From Nereocystis luetkeana (taxonomy: Eukaryota; Sar; Phaeophyceae; Laminariales; Laminariaceae): a stretch of 64,000 bases of DNA. The translations under genes were made by a program, and so were the position numbers. Below, in pieces: positions 10,897 to 21,920 of the stretch. Positions within the stretch are counted from its first letter, which is position 1, and each line of letters begins with the position of its first letter. Location of the stretch: assembly GCA_031213475.1 (NCBI GenBank), contig JARUPZ010000030.1:1300885-1364884 (forward strand), read 5' to 3'. The notes beneath the pieces are model-generated. The model was given only the letters and a program-made list of their open reading frames with translations, searched no databases and was not told the DNA's origin.

Positions 10897-11285
10897 GTAA
10901 ATACGTCGAAGTGTATGCCACTCTGACCGGTAATATATAGTCACCCTTCGGACTCTGAGGTGAATACTATTAAATATACAGTGATAGCAATACCCTTCAG
11001 AATTATATAACAGCCCAATCCAAAATATGGTCCGGGGCATAATACTGTACGTACCTCGTACACCTCGCCGTCTTGCACGCGGCATGCTGGTAGTTTCAAG
11101 GTCGGAACACTTTGTGTCCCCTGTTAGGTTTGCCTATTGAGCAAGTACTCGTTGGTACTCACGTGTGTTGAGTGCTTGTAGATAGAAAAAGAACAGCCCT
11201 ATTCCTTTCGAGCACAATGAGAGACTGAGAGCAAGGCTCATGCCTCGCTGGGAAAACCCCTGGTTTCCCATCCAAGAGACGCCTC
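10897..11285. other. No gene seen
   Basis: Mixed unique sequence; no feature recognised. Confidence 0.4.
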
Positions 11286-11289
11286 CCAA

Positions 11290-11395
11290 CTACTACAGAC
11301 ACGATCCCGATATCTGAACTAAGGTAATTACCGGCCTTTCGGCCTCATTCAAAGCAGTACGATACCACTAGCCCACCCTGATGAGCCGCAAGTGC
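11290..11395 (-). repeat. tRNA-Ser/Leu-like sequence
   Basis: On the minus strand TGGGCTAGTGGTATCG resembles a Pol III A box and GTTCAGATATC a weak B box about 60 bases downstream, a spacing that fits a long-variable-arm tRNA. The stems do not fold well, so it is a degenerate tRNA-derived repeat and not a functional tRNA. Confidence 0.35.
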
Positions 11396-11806
11396 AATTT
11401 TTGTTTTTGGGAAAACCACGGAAACCCCGATTCCACGATCTAGAACACGAGTCAAAGATGCGGCTCCTCAAAACCCACTCCCACACGCATGAACGGCAAG
11501 GCTAAGAGTGACGCCAAAAACAGAAAGAAAGAAAGACTTAGCCGTAAGGGACAAGAATAAACCGCCAACGACAGCCATCGCCACATCACCCGCAGGGGGG
11601 TTAGGCGAGAAATTGTCTATGGAAAAGCGAAAGGGTAACAAAAAGCGAGGCGGTCCTGTGCCTCAGTACGCGTAGTTTATCCAGATCGGCCCCGGTCCCC
11701 GAGCGGGGGTGGGATTGGCAGGACGAAGAAGGACAACAGCACGGAATACGCCATGAACCACCTAAACCCAGACCAAAAATCCGGAAACGTGCCCTGTGCC
11801 ACAAAT

Positions 11807-12513
11807 GAATGGCCCGATTACCCAGACCAGCTGCCTCGGCGAAGACGATGCGAAGTCGGGCGATGGCGCTCACCGAAGCGAACGAACTGGCGTCAGCCGC
11901 CGTCGGTGCCTCCCAGGAAGCCACGCTTTCCACCTCCCGCGCCAGGGAAACCCTGTAGGCTGCCCGAGCGGCAACCACCAATCGGAGCCATCGGCTCACC
12001 GAGGCCGGAGCTCCAGCTGCGGGTCTACCCCTCGCTCCGTCCGCGCCCGCGGTGGGTCTACCACCCCCTCCCACCGTTCCCTTTTTAGCCCTGGGACATG
12101 GACCTGCGCAGGCCACCCCCGCAGTTTTTGCCGCTAATTCGACACAGCACCCCGCCAGCGAGGTCGCCGTCGACGCGCGGACCCGGAGGCCCGGAGACGA
12201 CGACTTCCTGCAGGGGGGTGTCGCTTGCATGACGGACGGGCCAAACAAGTATCTGGCTACCGAGGCGGCGACAGCAGTGGTCTCCAGCGCCCGCAGCCTC
12301 CGGAAAGAGTTGCCGGACGATCGCCTCTCGATGAATATGGCCTGGATACTGACGGCTGAGGGTTCCTGGCAAGAGCTGCAGCGCCTGTCGCTCATCATGG
12401 GCCTGGTGATCAACCTTCGGAAAGCGCACGACGCTTCCCCGACCACCATCCGCTGGACCGACCCCAAGTCGTACATCGCTCACCGCAAGCGTCGGGTGCA
12501 CGACGCCAACTAG
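11807..12513 (+). CDS. Possible coding block, unknown function
   Basis: The region 11.6-13.2 kb is clearly richer in GC than its surroundings. One plus-strand frame from ATG 11,807 reads an Ala-rich segment, meets one stop near 11,956, and is then open to 12,513. Its last 90 residues look protein-like: KYLATEAATAVVSSARSLRK and SWQELQRLSLIMGLVINLRK suggest amphipathic helices. The complementary strand has the longest open frame of the window (291 codons, 11,601-12,476), which is likely its shadow because its composition is poor. I do not recognise the family. A transposon ORF1 fragment or a decayed host exon are both possible. Confidence 0.25.
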
Positions 12514-12531
12514 GCCCACCAGTGCCCAGGA

Positions 12532-13284
12532 GTGGGACATGGTTCTGAACTGAATCACGACAGCTCCCACCGCCCCGCCGACCACCGGGTCCACCGGCAC
12601 CCACGAGTTGGCGATGGGTCTGTGGCCCAGGACAACAGCTCTCACCGGCGCGCCGGCGACCGGGACTACCGACGTCCAGTAGCTGGAGGGGACTCCGCCT
12701 GCCATGACGGTGGGTCCCGCCGCGGCGCAGGTGACGCGGAAGGCAGTGGCACCACTCCAACCAACCGGACTGGCGGTAGGGGGAACCGAGGGAAGGGGTG
12801 CCAGAGCTCGAGCGACGGGCGCAACAGGCACAGGAACCGCTCACGGGGAGATGCTTACGGAGTCAGCTCCTCCAACTCCTTCACGGACGGCAGCAGAAGA
12901 GCTACCGTCCCCGAGATCACGGGCATCAGCAGCAAGAGACAAGTGCTTCCTTCGCTTACTGGCTTTTCTTCTTCAGGCGACCTTCTTGGCCGCCTGACCA
13001 TGTCCGATGACCACGCCATGCCCGTGTCATCTAACCTTGCCCACGCTCGAGCATCGGCGATCAATTCCGCCGCCGCAGTCGCTGCGGCGAAGCACACCGC
13101 CGATGTCAAACGGGCGTACAAACACCCCGGGTCTTCGGGTCTTAGAGGCAAAGCTCAAAGCAGTACCATAACAGTGCATCAACTATATATCCATACATCA
13201 TGGTGTCGGCTAAGTGGTAAACACTACCAGGGAAAACATACTACTGTAGACAGCGCAAGGATTGCAGGCAGAGAAAGGCCGTGA
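12532..13284 (+). CDS. Low-complexity open frame, doubtful
   Basis: A 250-codon frame in the same register as the preceding block, rich in Ser, Gly, Arg, His and Thr. Its middle part, NLAHARASAINSAAAVAAAK, looks more protein-like than the rest. A second frame at 12,704-12,997 is Ala/Pro/Thr-rich. No domain recognised; it may only reflect GC-rich composition. Confidence 0.2.
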   Translation: MGHGSELNHDSSHRPADHRVHRHPRVGDGSVAQDNSSHRRAGDRDYRRPVAGGDSACHDGGSRRGAGDAEGSGTTPTNRTGGRGNRGKGCQSSSDGRNRHRNRSRGDAYGVSSSNSFTDGSRRATVPEITGISSKRQVLPSLTGFSSSGDLLGRLTMSDDHAMPVSSNLAHARASAINSAAAVAAAKHTADVKRAYKHPGSSGLRGKAQSSTITVHQLYIHTSWCRLSGKHYQGKHTTVDSARIAGRERP

Positions 13285-13446
13285 CCGGTGCCGCCGTGGT
13301 GTGATGTATGCACGATGTGATTCTTCCATGGGGGTCTTTGAGTGAGCGTGGCAAGTGGAAATGACAGCCAAAGAGCTGGGGACCATATAGGAAGTACTTT
13401 TGATGTGATACTATACTGGTGAGGGCTGTTCGCCGGACGAGAGCTG

Positions 13447-13600
13447 GAAGCGGAGAGCGATCCTCTTCCACGAGATCCTCTTCTATACGATCCTCTTCCA
13501 CACGACCCTCTTCTCTACGATCCTCTTCTACACGACCCTCTTCTCTACGACCCTCTTCTATACGATCCTCTCCTATACAACCCTCTTCTACATATGTATA
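13447..13600. repeat. 15-bp minisatellite
   Basis: About nine units of TCCTCTTCTACACGA with one to three changes each. Because 15 is a multiple of 3 both strands stay open across it, giving EEDRI/EEGRV repeats on the minus strand and SSSTR/PSSLR on the plus strand. No flanking gene supports translation. Confidence 0.9.
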
Positions 13601-14685
13601 CAATCCTCTTTTAAAGATGCTTGGGTGCGGGGGTGGGGGCACGCGAACGGACAGAAACGACAGAAAAACGGTCCCCGAAAGTGCCACAAGGGGTCAGATT
13701 ATTTTATAGACTGGAGCTGTCGTGGACCTCTGTTTATCGTTCGTCACCGTTCGCTCGTGGTCGTTCGAGCGATAAAAGTTTTTTTTCTTAAGCTCTTTTT
13801 CGCGGTGCGACACGTACGACACGAGACCGATTTACAGTAGACACGCTCGGGATCTATACGAAGAGGCCTGTTATTTAGCCCCGTCCGGCCTTGTCGTGGT
13901 GCTCATCATGTCGAAAACCATCCTCGCTTCGTCAAAAAAAGATCGGCCTCTGCGTATCTATCAAGAGAACCTGCCCAGAGAGCCACATGAGCGACAACGG
14001 TTATTCCGACGCATCCCGGCAGTGCACCCCACATCAAGCCAGATCACTAGAGAGAGGCCCCTAACCTCATGTATATACGAAGTATCTATAGTCGCCAGAC
14101 AACTTTCCGCTCTCGGTGAACGTGCAGGGACCATCCGACACACTCCAGAACACGTTTTTGAGCCCGGTAGCGCTGTACGCCTCGGGTGATCACGGACGAA
14201 ATAATCGGCATCACCAGTGAGATACAGCAGATACATATAGAAAGAGAACTAACCATAAACTCGTTTGGGCTGGTCGGTGTTACTTGCTCGGTTTTACTTG
14301 CTCGGTGGCCACTTGTTTCTTCTTTACTGTACGAGCTTTCAAGAGTTTTTTATGTTCTTTGTTCTTGTCCAGTGTCTACGTACGCGCAGAGTAGGTCGTA
14401 TATCTGGTACGAGGAACGAACGCCTGCTCTGTTCTCCCTTTTCAGCTTGCGACGCCCCCGGGATTCCAAGTCAACCATAGTTCCGCAGGGGAACCTCTGC
14501 GTGTATTCATGTGTCTAGGGTGTGTAGGGCAGTGAACAATGCTGAGCGATCGAGTCGGGGTAAAGGGGTAACCAGTTACGTACGTATCTTGTCAGCCGCC
14601 GAGCTATATCGGGCCATTCCTCCAGTGGGGAAAAAAAAAAATGTCGTAGCCCATAGATCCTGGCCACACTAGCGGCTCCCAGACC
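13601..14685. other. No gene seen
   Basis: About 1.1 kb of mixed unique sequence. Small frames show no recognisable domain. Confidence 0.45.
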
Positions 14686-14689
14686 TTCC

Positions 14690-15003
14690 CAGTAAGAAAA
14701 TGTGAGGGTGTTACCTACTGAGCTATAGGGGTAAAAGATCGACCGATTACCCTGCCCAGGGTAATCCTTATAACACTCCCCCCCCCTCTGAACGGCGGGA
14801 CCTTTGGGGCGTCGGAACCGTATACGTACGTCCATACGCTGACCTACCCGCTTCGTTGCATTGCCTGGGGAACCAGGGAGATGTGTTTTTTAGGTGTGCA
14901 CGCGCAAGCGTTTCTGTAAAAGAAACGTTCGAAGTGAGGTTCGAACCCGTGACCTGGACGACGTCAAATGTGAAGGTGTTACCTACTGAGCTATAGGGGC
15001 CCA
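14690..15003 (-). repeat. tRNA-derived SINE-like repeat, two heads
   Basis: On the minus strand TAGCTCAGTAGG (A-box match) occurs twice, near 14,718-14,732 and 14,980-14,996, and GGGTTCGAACC (B-box match) lies at about 14,940-14,950. The D and T stems are not complementary, so it is not a working tRNA. A second copy of the whole roughly 310-bp unit is at 43,640-43,975. Confidence 0.7.
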
Positions 15004-15007
15004 AGAT

Positions 15008-15073
15008 CGATCGATCACCCGGATTGGAAACCCATTGTGATTTCACGCGCAGGTTCGAGTCCTGCCGACGACG
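15008..15073 (+). repeat. tRNA-Ser(GGA)-like 3' half with CCA
   Basis: The loop TTGGAAA carries a GGA anticodon. GTGATTTCAC can form a variable-arm stem, GCAGGTTCGAGTCCTGC is a perfect T arm, and CGACGACGCCA resembles an acceptor strand followed by CCA. The 5' half is missing: the upstream sequence belongs to the tRNA-derived repeat. Encoded CCA suggests it was copied from a mature tRNA. Confidence 0.55.
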
Positions 15074-15384
15074 CCAATTGTGATGTGGGAGAGAAAAGGG
15101 CAAGGGTACCAGTGATGATGATCCACAGAAGAAGTGTGACACAGGTGTCTGTGCTTGGCCAAACTCAGACGCAGTTCGTGACACTTCTCTTTTATAGGAG
15201 TGTGCGGCTTGCTCGAAGGGGGAAAGAGACGAGTGAGCAAGGAGGGGGGGGTGGGACGCTGCGGGTTTTTGAAGACAGAATTATGATCTGTCTTCAACCG
15301 GCTATATTCTACTGGCAAGGAGGCACGCGTCACCCTCAACTGGAGGCACGCGCCACCCTCAACCTCAAGCGTGCCATCCCGTAA
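15074..15384. other. No gene seen
   Basis: Contains a short direct repeat of GGAGGCACGCGYCACCCTCA at 15,320-15,365. Otherwise unremarkable. Confidence 0.4.
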
Positions 15385-15715
15385 AATCTCAAGTATGGAG
15401 GTGCTACTATGTAGTGCCACACCCGGTGAGTCCTGTATGAGGATGCTATATAGAGCAACACCCGGAGAATCCTGTATGGGCTCACTATGGATGCTATGTA
15501 GTTATACCCCGGGAATTCTCTATGAACATAGTATCCTTTTCTGAAGATGCTATGTAGCGAGATACCCCATGACTTCCGTATGAGCATAGTACCCTGTAAG
15601 AAGATACTATTCAGCGCAACATCCCGTGAGTTCTGTATGAGCATAGTATCCTGTATGAAAATACTATGCAGCTCAACGCCCCGTAAGTTCTGTATGAACA
15701 TAGTACGTACGTATA
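15385..15715. repeat. 57-bp minisatellite
   Basis: Units beginning GATGCTATGTAG start near 15,400, 15,442, 15,490, 15,546, 15,603 and 15,660; the last three are spaced exactly 57 bp. Each ends in a TGTATGARCATAGTA motif. As 57 is a multiple of 3, 19-residue repeats stay open on both strands, including a 156-codon minus-strand frame. No gene context supports this as coding. Confidence 0.85.
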
Positions 15716-17079
15716 TTTCCATCTCCTCGGCTACTTCGATACTAGACGTACGTATCCATTCTGCGATTACAACTATCTTATTTGCCGACGGTTGGTCTAT
15801 ATACATACTGATGGTTGGTCTCTACCTGGTGTACTACAAACCAAGGTGCTCTATCGCAAAAACCCACTATTAATGCACTTGTGGAAACCCGCGCTCCGTG
15901 CGCGAGGAAGCACAGCGGTCTTCAACAACACAAAATCTGCTATATAGATCGTGCAGAGGTTCATGTAAGAGCGCGTTATCCTCCTTTATTTACTATTAAT
16001 GTGATGCATAGACAGTTTTAATAGTAATTCTACCAGGTACTACTTCACGTTCCAGGTAGTACTTTACAACAGCTGTTGTAGGACACGTGTGATATGACGC
16101 TATCAAGGCGGTTTCCTGTGAAGTGCCGTTGCTGTTCCGTAGGTTTAGCATTTTTTTCGAAAAAGCGGGTGTTGGCACCGCTATGTCGGCCTCTTGAATA
16201 GCGGTGTCACCCGCTGTATCGGACTAGAGGGGAGCCCTGAATATCGGCATGGCATGCCTATGCACCGCTCTATCGGGACCCCCATTGCTGTACAACATAA
16301 TACACATAAAACACAACGGCAGCATTGCGGTTTGTATCCATCGGCCACATATTCATACTAGGCCAAATAATGTGTTTCTTCAGTTCTCTTTTTGCTTTCT
16401 TTGTGGCTCCTGCTTGCTCGCTCGCGAGCCTCCCGTTTACATGACAGACGCTGTTTTAGTAGCGCGCACATTCATGCTACTGCTGTGCTGATTCTGTCTT
16501 GGAAGTATGCATCCATATGCACCGTGTCTGGTACACAATACACCAAGTACAGTATTCACTTTTATATAATATGTTTTTATTTACAAGTTTTTTTTTTCAA
16601 CATTTGGTCCCCCTCTGCACCCCCTAAATCAACGACCACAAGTATGTTATTGAATTGTTCATAACGGTACTCACCACTCACCACACATGCATGACACGAC
16701 GGACGGCTAAAGTAAAGGTCGATCCGTTAGTTTGTCCTCAGGGGCCGAACGGTGAGCGCGAACTGCGATGCACACCTTGGAAGGCACTTATGAAGGGAAT
16801 TGGGAAATCGACATCGCAGATACGATCGCCACGTCGCAAGCATAAAACGTTTGATACGACCGTCCTCCATGCTTGAAGTCACTGTTCAATCGTGGATTCT
16901 CTTTTACATGTGGATGGTATGATTAGAAGAAGCGCCGTACTTCGTTGCTAAACGGCGAACAAATGGAATAACAATACATACGCATGCCCTTCTTGCCGTG
17001 GTTGTTTCGGGGGGGGGGGGGGGGGAACCTTTTCGAAACCATACTACTACGAGTGCTGCCTTTCGTGTATCGGCTACGA
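15716..17079. other. No gene seen
   Basis: About 1.4 kb of mixed sequence with one TACCAGGTA near 16,031, AATGCAT-rich stretches and an isolated G tract near 17,009. Small frames have no recognised domain. Confidence 0.45.
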
Positions 17080-17390
17080 GCCAAAACGCAGGACGGACCA
17101 GCAAAAACAAAAAAATCCTGCAGGTCATCGGTGACAAACTCCAGCCTTACCCGCCGGCACAGACTAACCCGACCCCAGGCCTAAACACTGTAACCCTCAC
17201 CCTTACCTTTGAGGGGTTCAGGGGCGGCAGGGGCGGTCGCGCGATTCCGCAACGTGTGTTTCGGTGGGGTTTTCCCAAAAAGCAAAAACGCCGGCCGAAA
17301 GGCTGTATAGCCTCCTCGACCGACCCGACCAATAACCACCTGCCTGCAGGCAACAGTTTTGCCGAGCCGTTCCTGCATTTAAGGCGACAG
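17080..17390 (+). repeat. Dispersed repeat, copy 1
   Basis: Shares, in order, AAAAAAATCCTGCAGG, GACAAACTC, AACCCGACCCCA, GGCGGCAGGGGCGGTCGCG, a run of AAAACGCCGGCC and AGCCTCCTCGACC with the block at 60,945-61,345. Divergence is high. Terminal structure and coding capacity are not evident. Confidence 0.6.
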
Positions 17391-18899
17391 TCTTATGTAT
17401 TGTCATCGTCAGGCGCACCCTCCCCCCGCCCCAAGCAGGTACGCGATACGGTCCATCAAGAGTGTTCTTGTGGTCTCCCGCATAGAAATAGGCCACGCAC
17501 GGAGGAAACAAGTATTACGTCATAACCGAAAACATGGCCTCGTAAAACATGGAGGGGGGGGGGGGTGCCTCGTGCTTGGACCCACCGTGTGGTTTTTAAG
17601 TTGTAGGCTCCCCCGTACTGTGTGCGTCCTTTCCCGTCCGACAGTGTATAAGCAGTGCGTAATCCAGCCCCCTAAAAAGCGAACGCTCATGAGGGTCGGG
17701 GTTTCGATACCCACCCGGAGGATTCCAGACCAAAAAAAGTAGCAGGGTGCGTACCGTGTGTACTTTCTGTGCCTGTTGCCCACGCCACTGAAAAAGAAGC
17801 GCGGGGGCGTGACTCTACAACGCTACATAGATGAACATCGCCGAGCGGTGGAAATGCTGAGCCCTACTGTATATCTATGCGCGACCAAAAAAAATAAGGC
17901 AAGTAATGGGGTGGGGAAGGGGGGGCGAGATGGGAAGACAAGGCTTGTCTAGAATGCCGCTGAGGGTAGATTCTCCCACGATTTGAGCGGGAAAGTAAAC
18001 GTGACAGAACTAATATATCGAGAGAGAAGAAAAAAAACGTGTTTACGTACGAATTCACCATGTGCTTGTTCGGTACGAGAATCTTCGCTACCCCCAAACC
18101 TTTTCGTTCAAAAACAATCGTCCAGAAGACACCAACCCAGGCGAGGCAAGCCGATAGCCCATAGAGGACGCGGAGAGCTTGCTATTTAGGTGGAAAGCTT
18201 GCTATATAGGCGGAGAGCTTGCGAGGGGGAGAGAGATTGAGACCTTTCGTTAATATCCGACTGGACGTCTCCCTTGATGCTGAGCACGAGACTTGATAGC
18301 CGACGGAACATCTCCTTGATGCTGAACACAATGGCGATGAGGTGTCCTTGTCGGAATCAAATACGACAATAACACCATCGAGGCAATCGGCTCACACTAT
18401 TAATAGAAGGCATTCAGTGACCCCCCCCCCCCCGCCCCGAAACATTTTATTTTAAAAAATAACCGACCACCCAAGGCCGCGCGGCTCCTCCCCTAGCGGT
18501 ACATACATACATACGATGACGATTACCCCCCCCCCCCCTTTTTCTTTTCCTCCTGCGGAAAAGAGGTGATCGGCGAGAATCAGTAATCGCCGAGAATCGA
18601 CGTCACGCGTATCGTTTGTGCGGTTGGAAGAGATAAAAACCTAATGGCCAACACAGCAAGTGAATCGAAACTCACGAAGGTCATTTCTATGTTCACAGTA
18701 GATGGTTGGCGATAACCTATTAGCCGCCTGCCCTGTAAGGGCGTGTGCTACGATGGGGGTATACCACTTTTCGTCCGAAAAATATTACTGACGCGGGGGG
18801 GGGGCGGGGGGGGGGGCGCCTCAAAACGAGGGACCTTGCAGTAACACTTGGTCGTCGCTTTAAGTCGTACATGGCATATGGCTTTGGGGGTAAACGAGG
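17391..18899. other. Spacer with homopolymer tracts
   Basis: G tracts near 17,552 and 18,797, C tracts near 18,421 and 18,528, and a short tandem of GGAGAGCTTGCTATATAGG at about 18,170-18,228. A tRNA T-arm-like string GGGTTTCGATACCC lies near 17,700. No gene was recognised. Confidence 0.45.
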
Positions 18900-19022
18900 C
18901 CTCTCTGCGCGATCACCCGGAGATTCTCACCCAAGGCTACTACGGCTGCCCCTGCGTTTGATTCGATGGCCATCGACACGGCACCTCGTCGCAGAGAGAA
19001 ATAACTCTGGTAAGTAAACACT
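18900..19022 (+). repeat. Dispersed repeat, copy 1
   Basis: CCGGAGATTCTCACCCAAGG ... GCACCTCGTCGCAGAGAG resembles 56,640-56,745. The two copies share the order of blocks but differ in the middle. Confidence 0.5.
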
Positions 19023-19640
19023 GCTGTAGTATGACTGACAGGGGGGGGGGGGGGGGGCGGGGGGGGGCGGCCTACGAGTAGACGTATTTTTTTTCAAAGC
19101 TCGATTTCTCCACGGCCATCAGGCTGCGAAAACCGGCCGGCTCGCCCAAGGAAAGCCCTCAACGAGAAGAGCTATCAAAATCGGTCTGGGCGGGGGGTGC
19201 GATGACTCGCATTCTTACGGTAGTCTCATGATTTCGTGCCAAGCAGGCCAGAAGGGCAGTGCTACACAGAATACCCCAGGGGAATAAAAAATATACTATA
19301 CCGGTATAAATCACCATGCACATTCTACTACCTCGTCAAACCCTCCGGTCGCCAAACAAGCGGCGCCTTTTGGGGCGGATTGTCCGCGCGGCCGGTCTCA
19401 TCCAGTACCCCCTAGAGCCTCCACGACGATGAGTCCGTTCGAGCCTTTTGGGCCGTCATATACACCGAAGAAATTCGGTCATATATATATATATACGAAG
19501 TAATATATGTATATGCGTATACAACGATACACGCCCCAAACTTACAAGAAGTCCGAACAACGAAATAACAAGGTGTCAGGGTGTGAACAGGCCATAAAGA
19601 AAGATGGGGATAGGTGCATGCCGCGATATATCGGGGTGAT
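19023..19640. other. No gene seen
   Basis: A G-rich tract near 19,040-19,067 and a TA run near 19,484. Nothing else recognised. Confidence 0.45.
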
Positions 19641-19645
19641 GCACC

Positions 19646-19743
19646 TTAATCCTTGCAGGACCGCAGTCTCGTTTTCGGGACAAACCACCCTAACTCTTCA
19701 AAGCAGTCTGCCCCCCAAAACGGACCTGCAGTCCTAAAAGGGC
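19646..19743. mobile_element. MITE-2 copy c
   Basis: Left flank TTAA then TCCTTGCAGGACCGCAGTCT; right arm CAAAACGGACCTGCAGTCCT. The right TTAA is lost. Several arm mismatches mark an older copy. Confidence 0.75.
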
Positions 19744-19796
19744 TACTTTACTCTTGGCTAAGACATTCCTTACTTCAGAAGATCTAGCATGTGTTT

Positions 19797-19888
19797 ATAT
19801 ATATACCTGGTATATATTATATACCTGGTATATTATATACCATATAATTATATAATTATTATATATGTAATTATTATATATATACCAC
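19797..19888. repeat. AT-rich array with TACCTGGTA
   Basis: TA-rich sequence with two TACCTGGTA motifs about 20 bp apart, ending exactly where homology to LINE-B begins. Confidence 0.8.
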
Positions 19889-19892
19889 AAAC

Positions 19893-20464
19893 TCCTCCTA
19901 CGGACCATTGGCTTCCAGCGCCGGCAACGCACTGACCACCTCATGTCGTACGCCAAGGCCATCAAAAAGGCACAATGCGAGAGCGTTGAGACGACCATCC
20001 GCAAACGACGCCTCCTCTTTGCGGGGGCCGTACAGCGGACAACCGATGAGCGGCTAACCCACCGGGTGATGTTTGGGACGATGGCTGGTGGGGAGAACCC
20101 GGGACGAGGCCGACCGGAAAAGAACTGGGCCCAATGCCAAGCAGTCGACCTCAGGGTTTTTCAAGCCTCGGAGGGGTCCACGGAAAGCTCCCCCCTGCTG
20201 TTCGGAGTAGATACGTTGTTATGGCCGAGGGCGGCTAAGAAGAGCGGGAAGTGGTACCGGGGGGTCGTCGAAGCGGCGGACTGCTTCATGGCGAGATGGC
20301 ACAGGGACGAAGCACAGAAGAGCCGGCTGCGCCACGCAGCAGAGGACGCCAAGAACGGCGACAAGGGGAGGGGGGGAGGGGGGAGGGGCAGCTGTTCTGA
20401 TACAGCTGTCGACGAATGCAGAAACGAAATTATAGATCGGGTGGCTAGGTATCGGTTCGACTAG
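19893..20464 (+). mobile_element. LINE-B ORF2 C-terminal remnant
   Basis: An open frame of 173 codons from ATG 19,943 to the TAG at 20,464, readable upstream to about 19,893 (RRQRTDH). It contains ETTIRKRRLLFAGAVQR and VMFGTMAGGENPGRGRPEKN. Such Arg/Lys-rich R(K)RRL-FAG and MxGGE segments occur C-terminal to the reverse transcriptase of many LINE ORF2 proteins, where they may bind nucleic acid. No polymerase motifs are present because the 5' part is missing; the AT array at the left marks the truncation. The frame is open to the stop, so this copy is younger than the one at 2.9-3.1 kb. Confidence 0.75.
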
Positions 20465-20896
20465 CTCTTTACAGACTATTGCCTGTACCTCCCTCTCTTT
20501 CGTGTTGCTTCGTCCGTGCAGCAGATACCTGCCCTTCCTGAGTGCGTATGCTGTCCGTCTAGCAGCCTTGCTGAAGTCCTTACGTCGTTTGCATTCTGTT
20601 TTTTTTTTCTTTTCTTCTTTTTTTTATTTCAGATTTTTGGTTTTTTGGTTTTATTGTCTTTTGCTCTTATTTTTCCGGTCTTGCTTGTGTTGTTGTGTTC
20701 TCGTGCCCGGTACGCTGACACTTCACTTGCTTAACACTTGAATTTGCGATTTAGTTTTATTTCTGGTCTTCCTCTGTCTCACAGTCTGTGACCACAGAAT
20801 CAGTATCTCTCTAGGATAGGGAATCAGGACGGACACTGGGTGTACTGATGGAGCTGGGTAGAAAGAACGATTTAATGTGAAGACAACAACAACAAT

Positions 20897-20933
<37 letters not shown>

Positions 20934-21652
20934 TATAAACAAAACTATAAATTCGTTTGCTCTGGTCGGCCGCCGTGGGGGCGTTTCGGTGGCCTTTTGC
21001 AAGATTGTCAACCCTGATTCGCGAGAGCTTTATACTATTCGCGAGTGGAGGGACTTTTCGGGAACAGATTCAACAGGACTGCCGTTGATCTCAGCTGCTT
21101 TGGCCCGAAGAGACCGGCTATAAGATGGCATACATAAGATAGTAGACCGTTTTTTTCCCCATTTTGTTCCGGAATAGTTTCAACAGGACTACGACGCGGG
21201 TCTTTGGATTATTTGCGTGCGTGGACACATGTAGACAGCATACGACGCGCGTCACGCTGGTGCTGCCTCTTCGTACACCGCTTGGCCAGTTGGCCTCCTG
21301 CTGGCGTTGCTCCTGCTCGTGCCGCTCGTGCTCGTGCCGCTCCTTCTGGTGCCGCTCCTGCTGGTGCTGCTTTTGCTTTCACTGCTTCTGTTGGTACCGG
21401 GTGCTCCTCCCGCTAGTGCTGCTCCTGCCTGGTAGATGGCATCGCTTGCTCCTGGTGGTGCTGCTTCTACAGAGTTGACTGCACTTTTTCCTGCTGCCGA
21501 TATTAAAGGTGCTGCCTTCAATACACCTCTGCCTCGCCCTCTTCTGGCGGATCTTGGAAGCCCATGTCGAACAGAATCCCCCTGTCCAAGTCAGTGCTCA
21601 ATCCCACTGTAAAGTGCAACCGCTGCATCTCCCAGCTATATGATGGACACAG
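20465..21652. other. Spacer with (AAC)n and 15-bp-type repeats
   Basis: Holds T-rich sequence at 20,600-20,650, an (AAC)n array at about 20,884-20,933, two GGAAYAGWTTCAACAGGACT repeats at 21,060 and 21,170, and GCTCCTGCTGGTGCC-type repeats at about 21,300-21,440. The repeats keep frames open on both strands. No recognised domain. Confidence 0.5.
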
Positions 21653-21803
21653 AACTTTGGAGGCAAGGTCGATTTTGCGACCTGCGACGACGACACCTGC
21701 CCCGGCAGCGGGATAATCTTGAAGTGGCCCAAAGACTGTGAATTATGCGCCAGGCCTATCGACGTCCGCTCCGTGTCCTTCACGCTCGAGACAGGAGGTG
21801 GCG
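21653..21803 (+). CDS. Possible single exon, unknown protein
   Basis: A 151-base open segment bounded by ACACAG on the left and a strong GTGAGT donor on the right. It reads NFGGKVDFATCDDDTCPGSG, then IILKWPKDCELCARPIDVRS, then VSFTLETGG. Four cysteines are spaced C-x4-C-x13-C-x2-C, which could bind metal. The frame closes just upstream of the AG and runs into low-complexity TTG repeats after the donor. I do not recognise the family and see no partner exon. Confidence 0.3.
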
Positions 21804-21823
21804 GTGAGTTGTGTTCTGTGCTT

Positions 21824-21920
21824 CTCTGTTGCTGTTGTTGTTGGTGTTGTTGTTTGCTACCTATTTATACCGCCGCGGCTGCTGCTGTTGTTGTTGTTGT
21901 TGTGGTTATTGTTGTTTGTC
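21824..21920. repeat. (TTG)n-type microsatellite
   Basis: Imperfect GTTGTTGTT runs in two blocks separated by about 25 bp; the Cys and Val runs in the frames across it are artefacts. Confidence 0.85.

Noticed and set aside
11370-11420. CTGATGAG string as hammerhead ribozyme core
   Set aside because: No matching GAAA segment after a stem II and no flanking helices could be built.
11601-12476. 291-codon minus-strand frame, the longest in the window
   Set aside because: It lies opposite a more protein-like plus-strand frame in a GC-rich block where stop codons are rare; its composition looks like an antisense shadow.
19420-19480. GATGAGTCCG string as hammerhead ribozyme
   Set aside because: It lacks the CT before GATGA and the conserved GAAAC after stem II.
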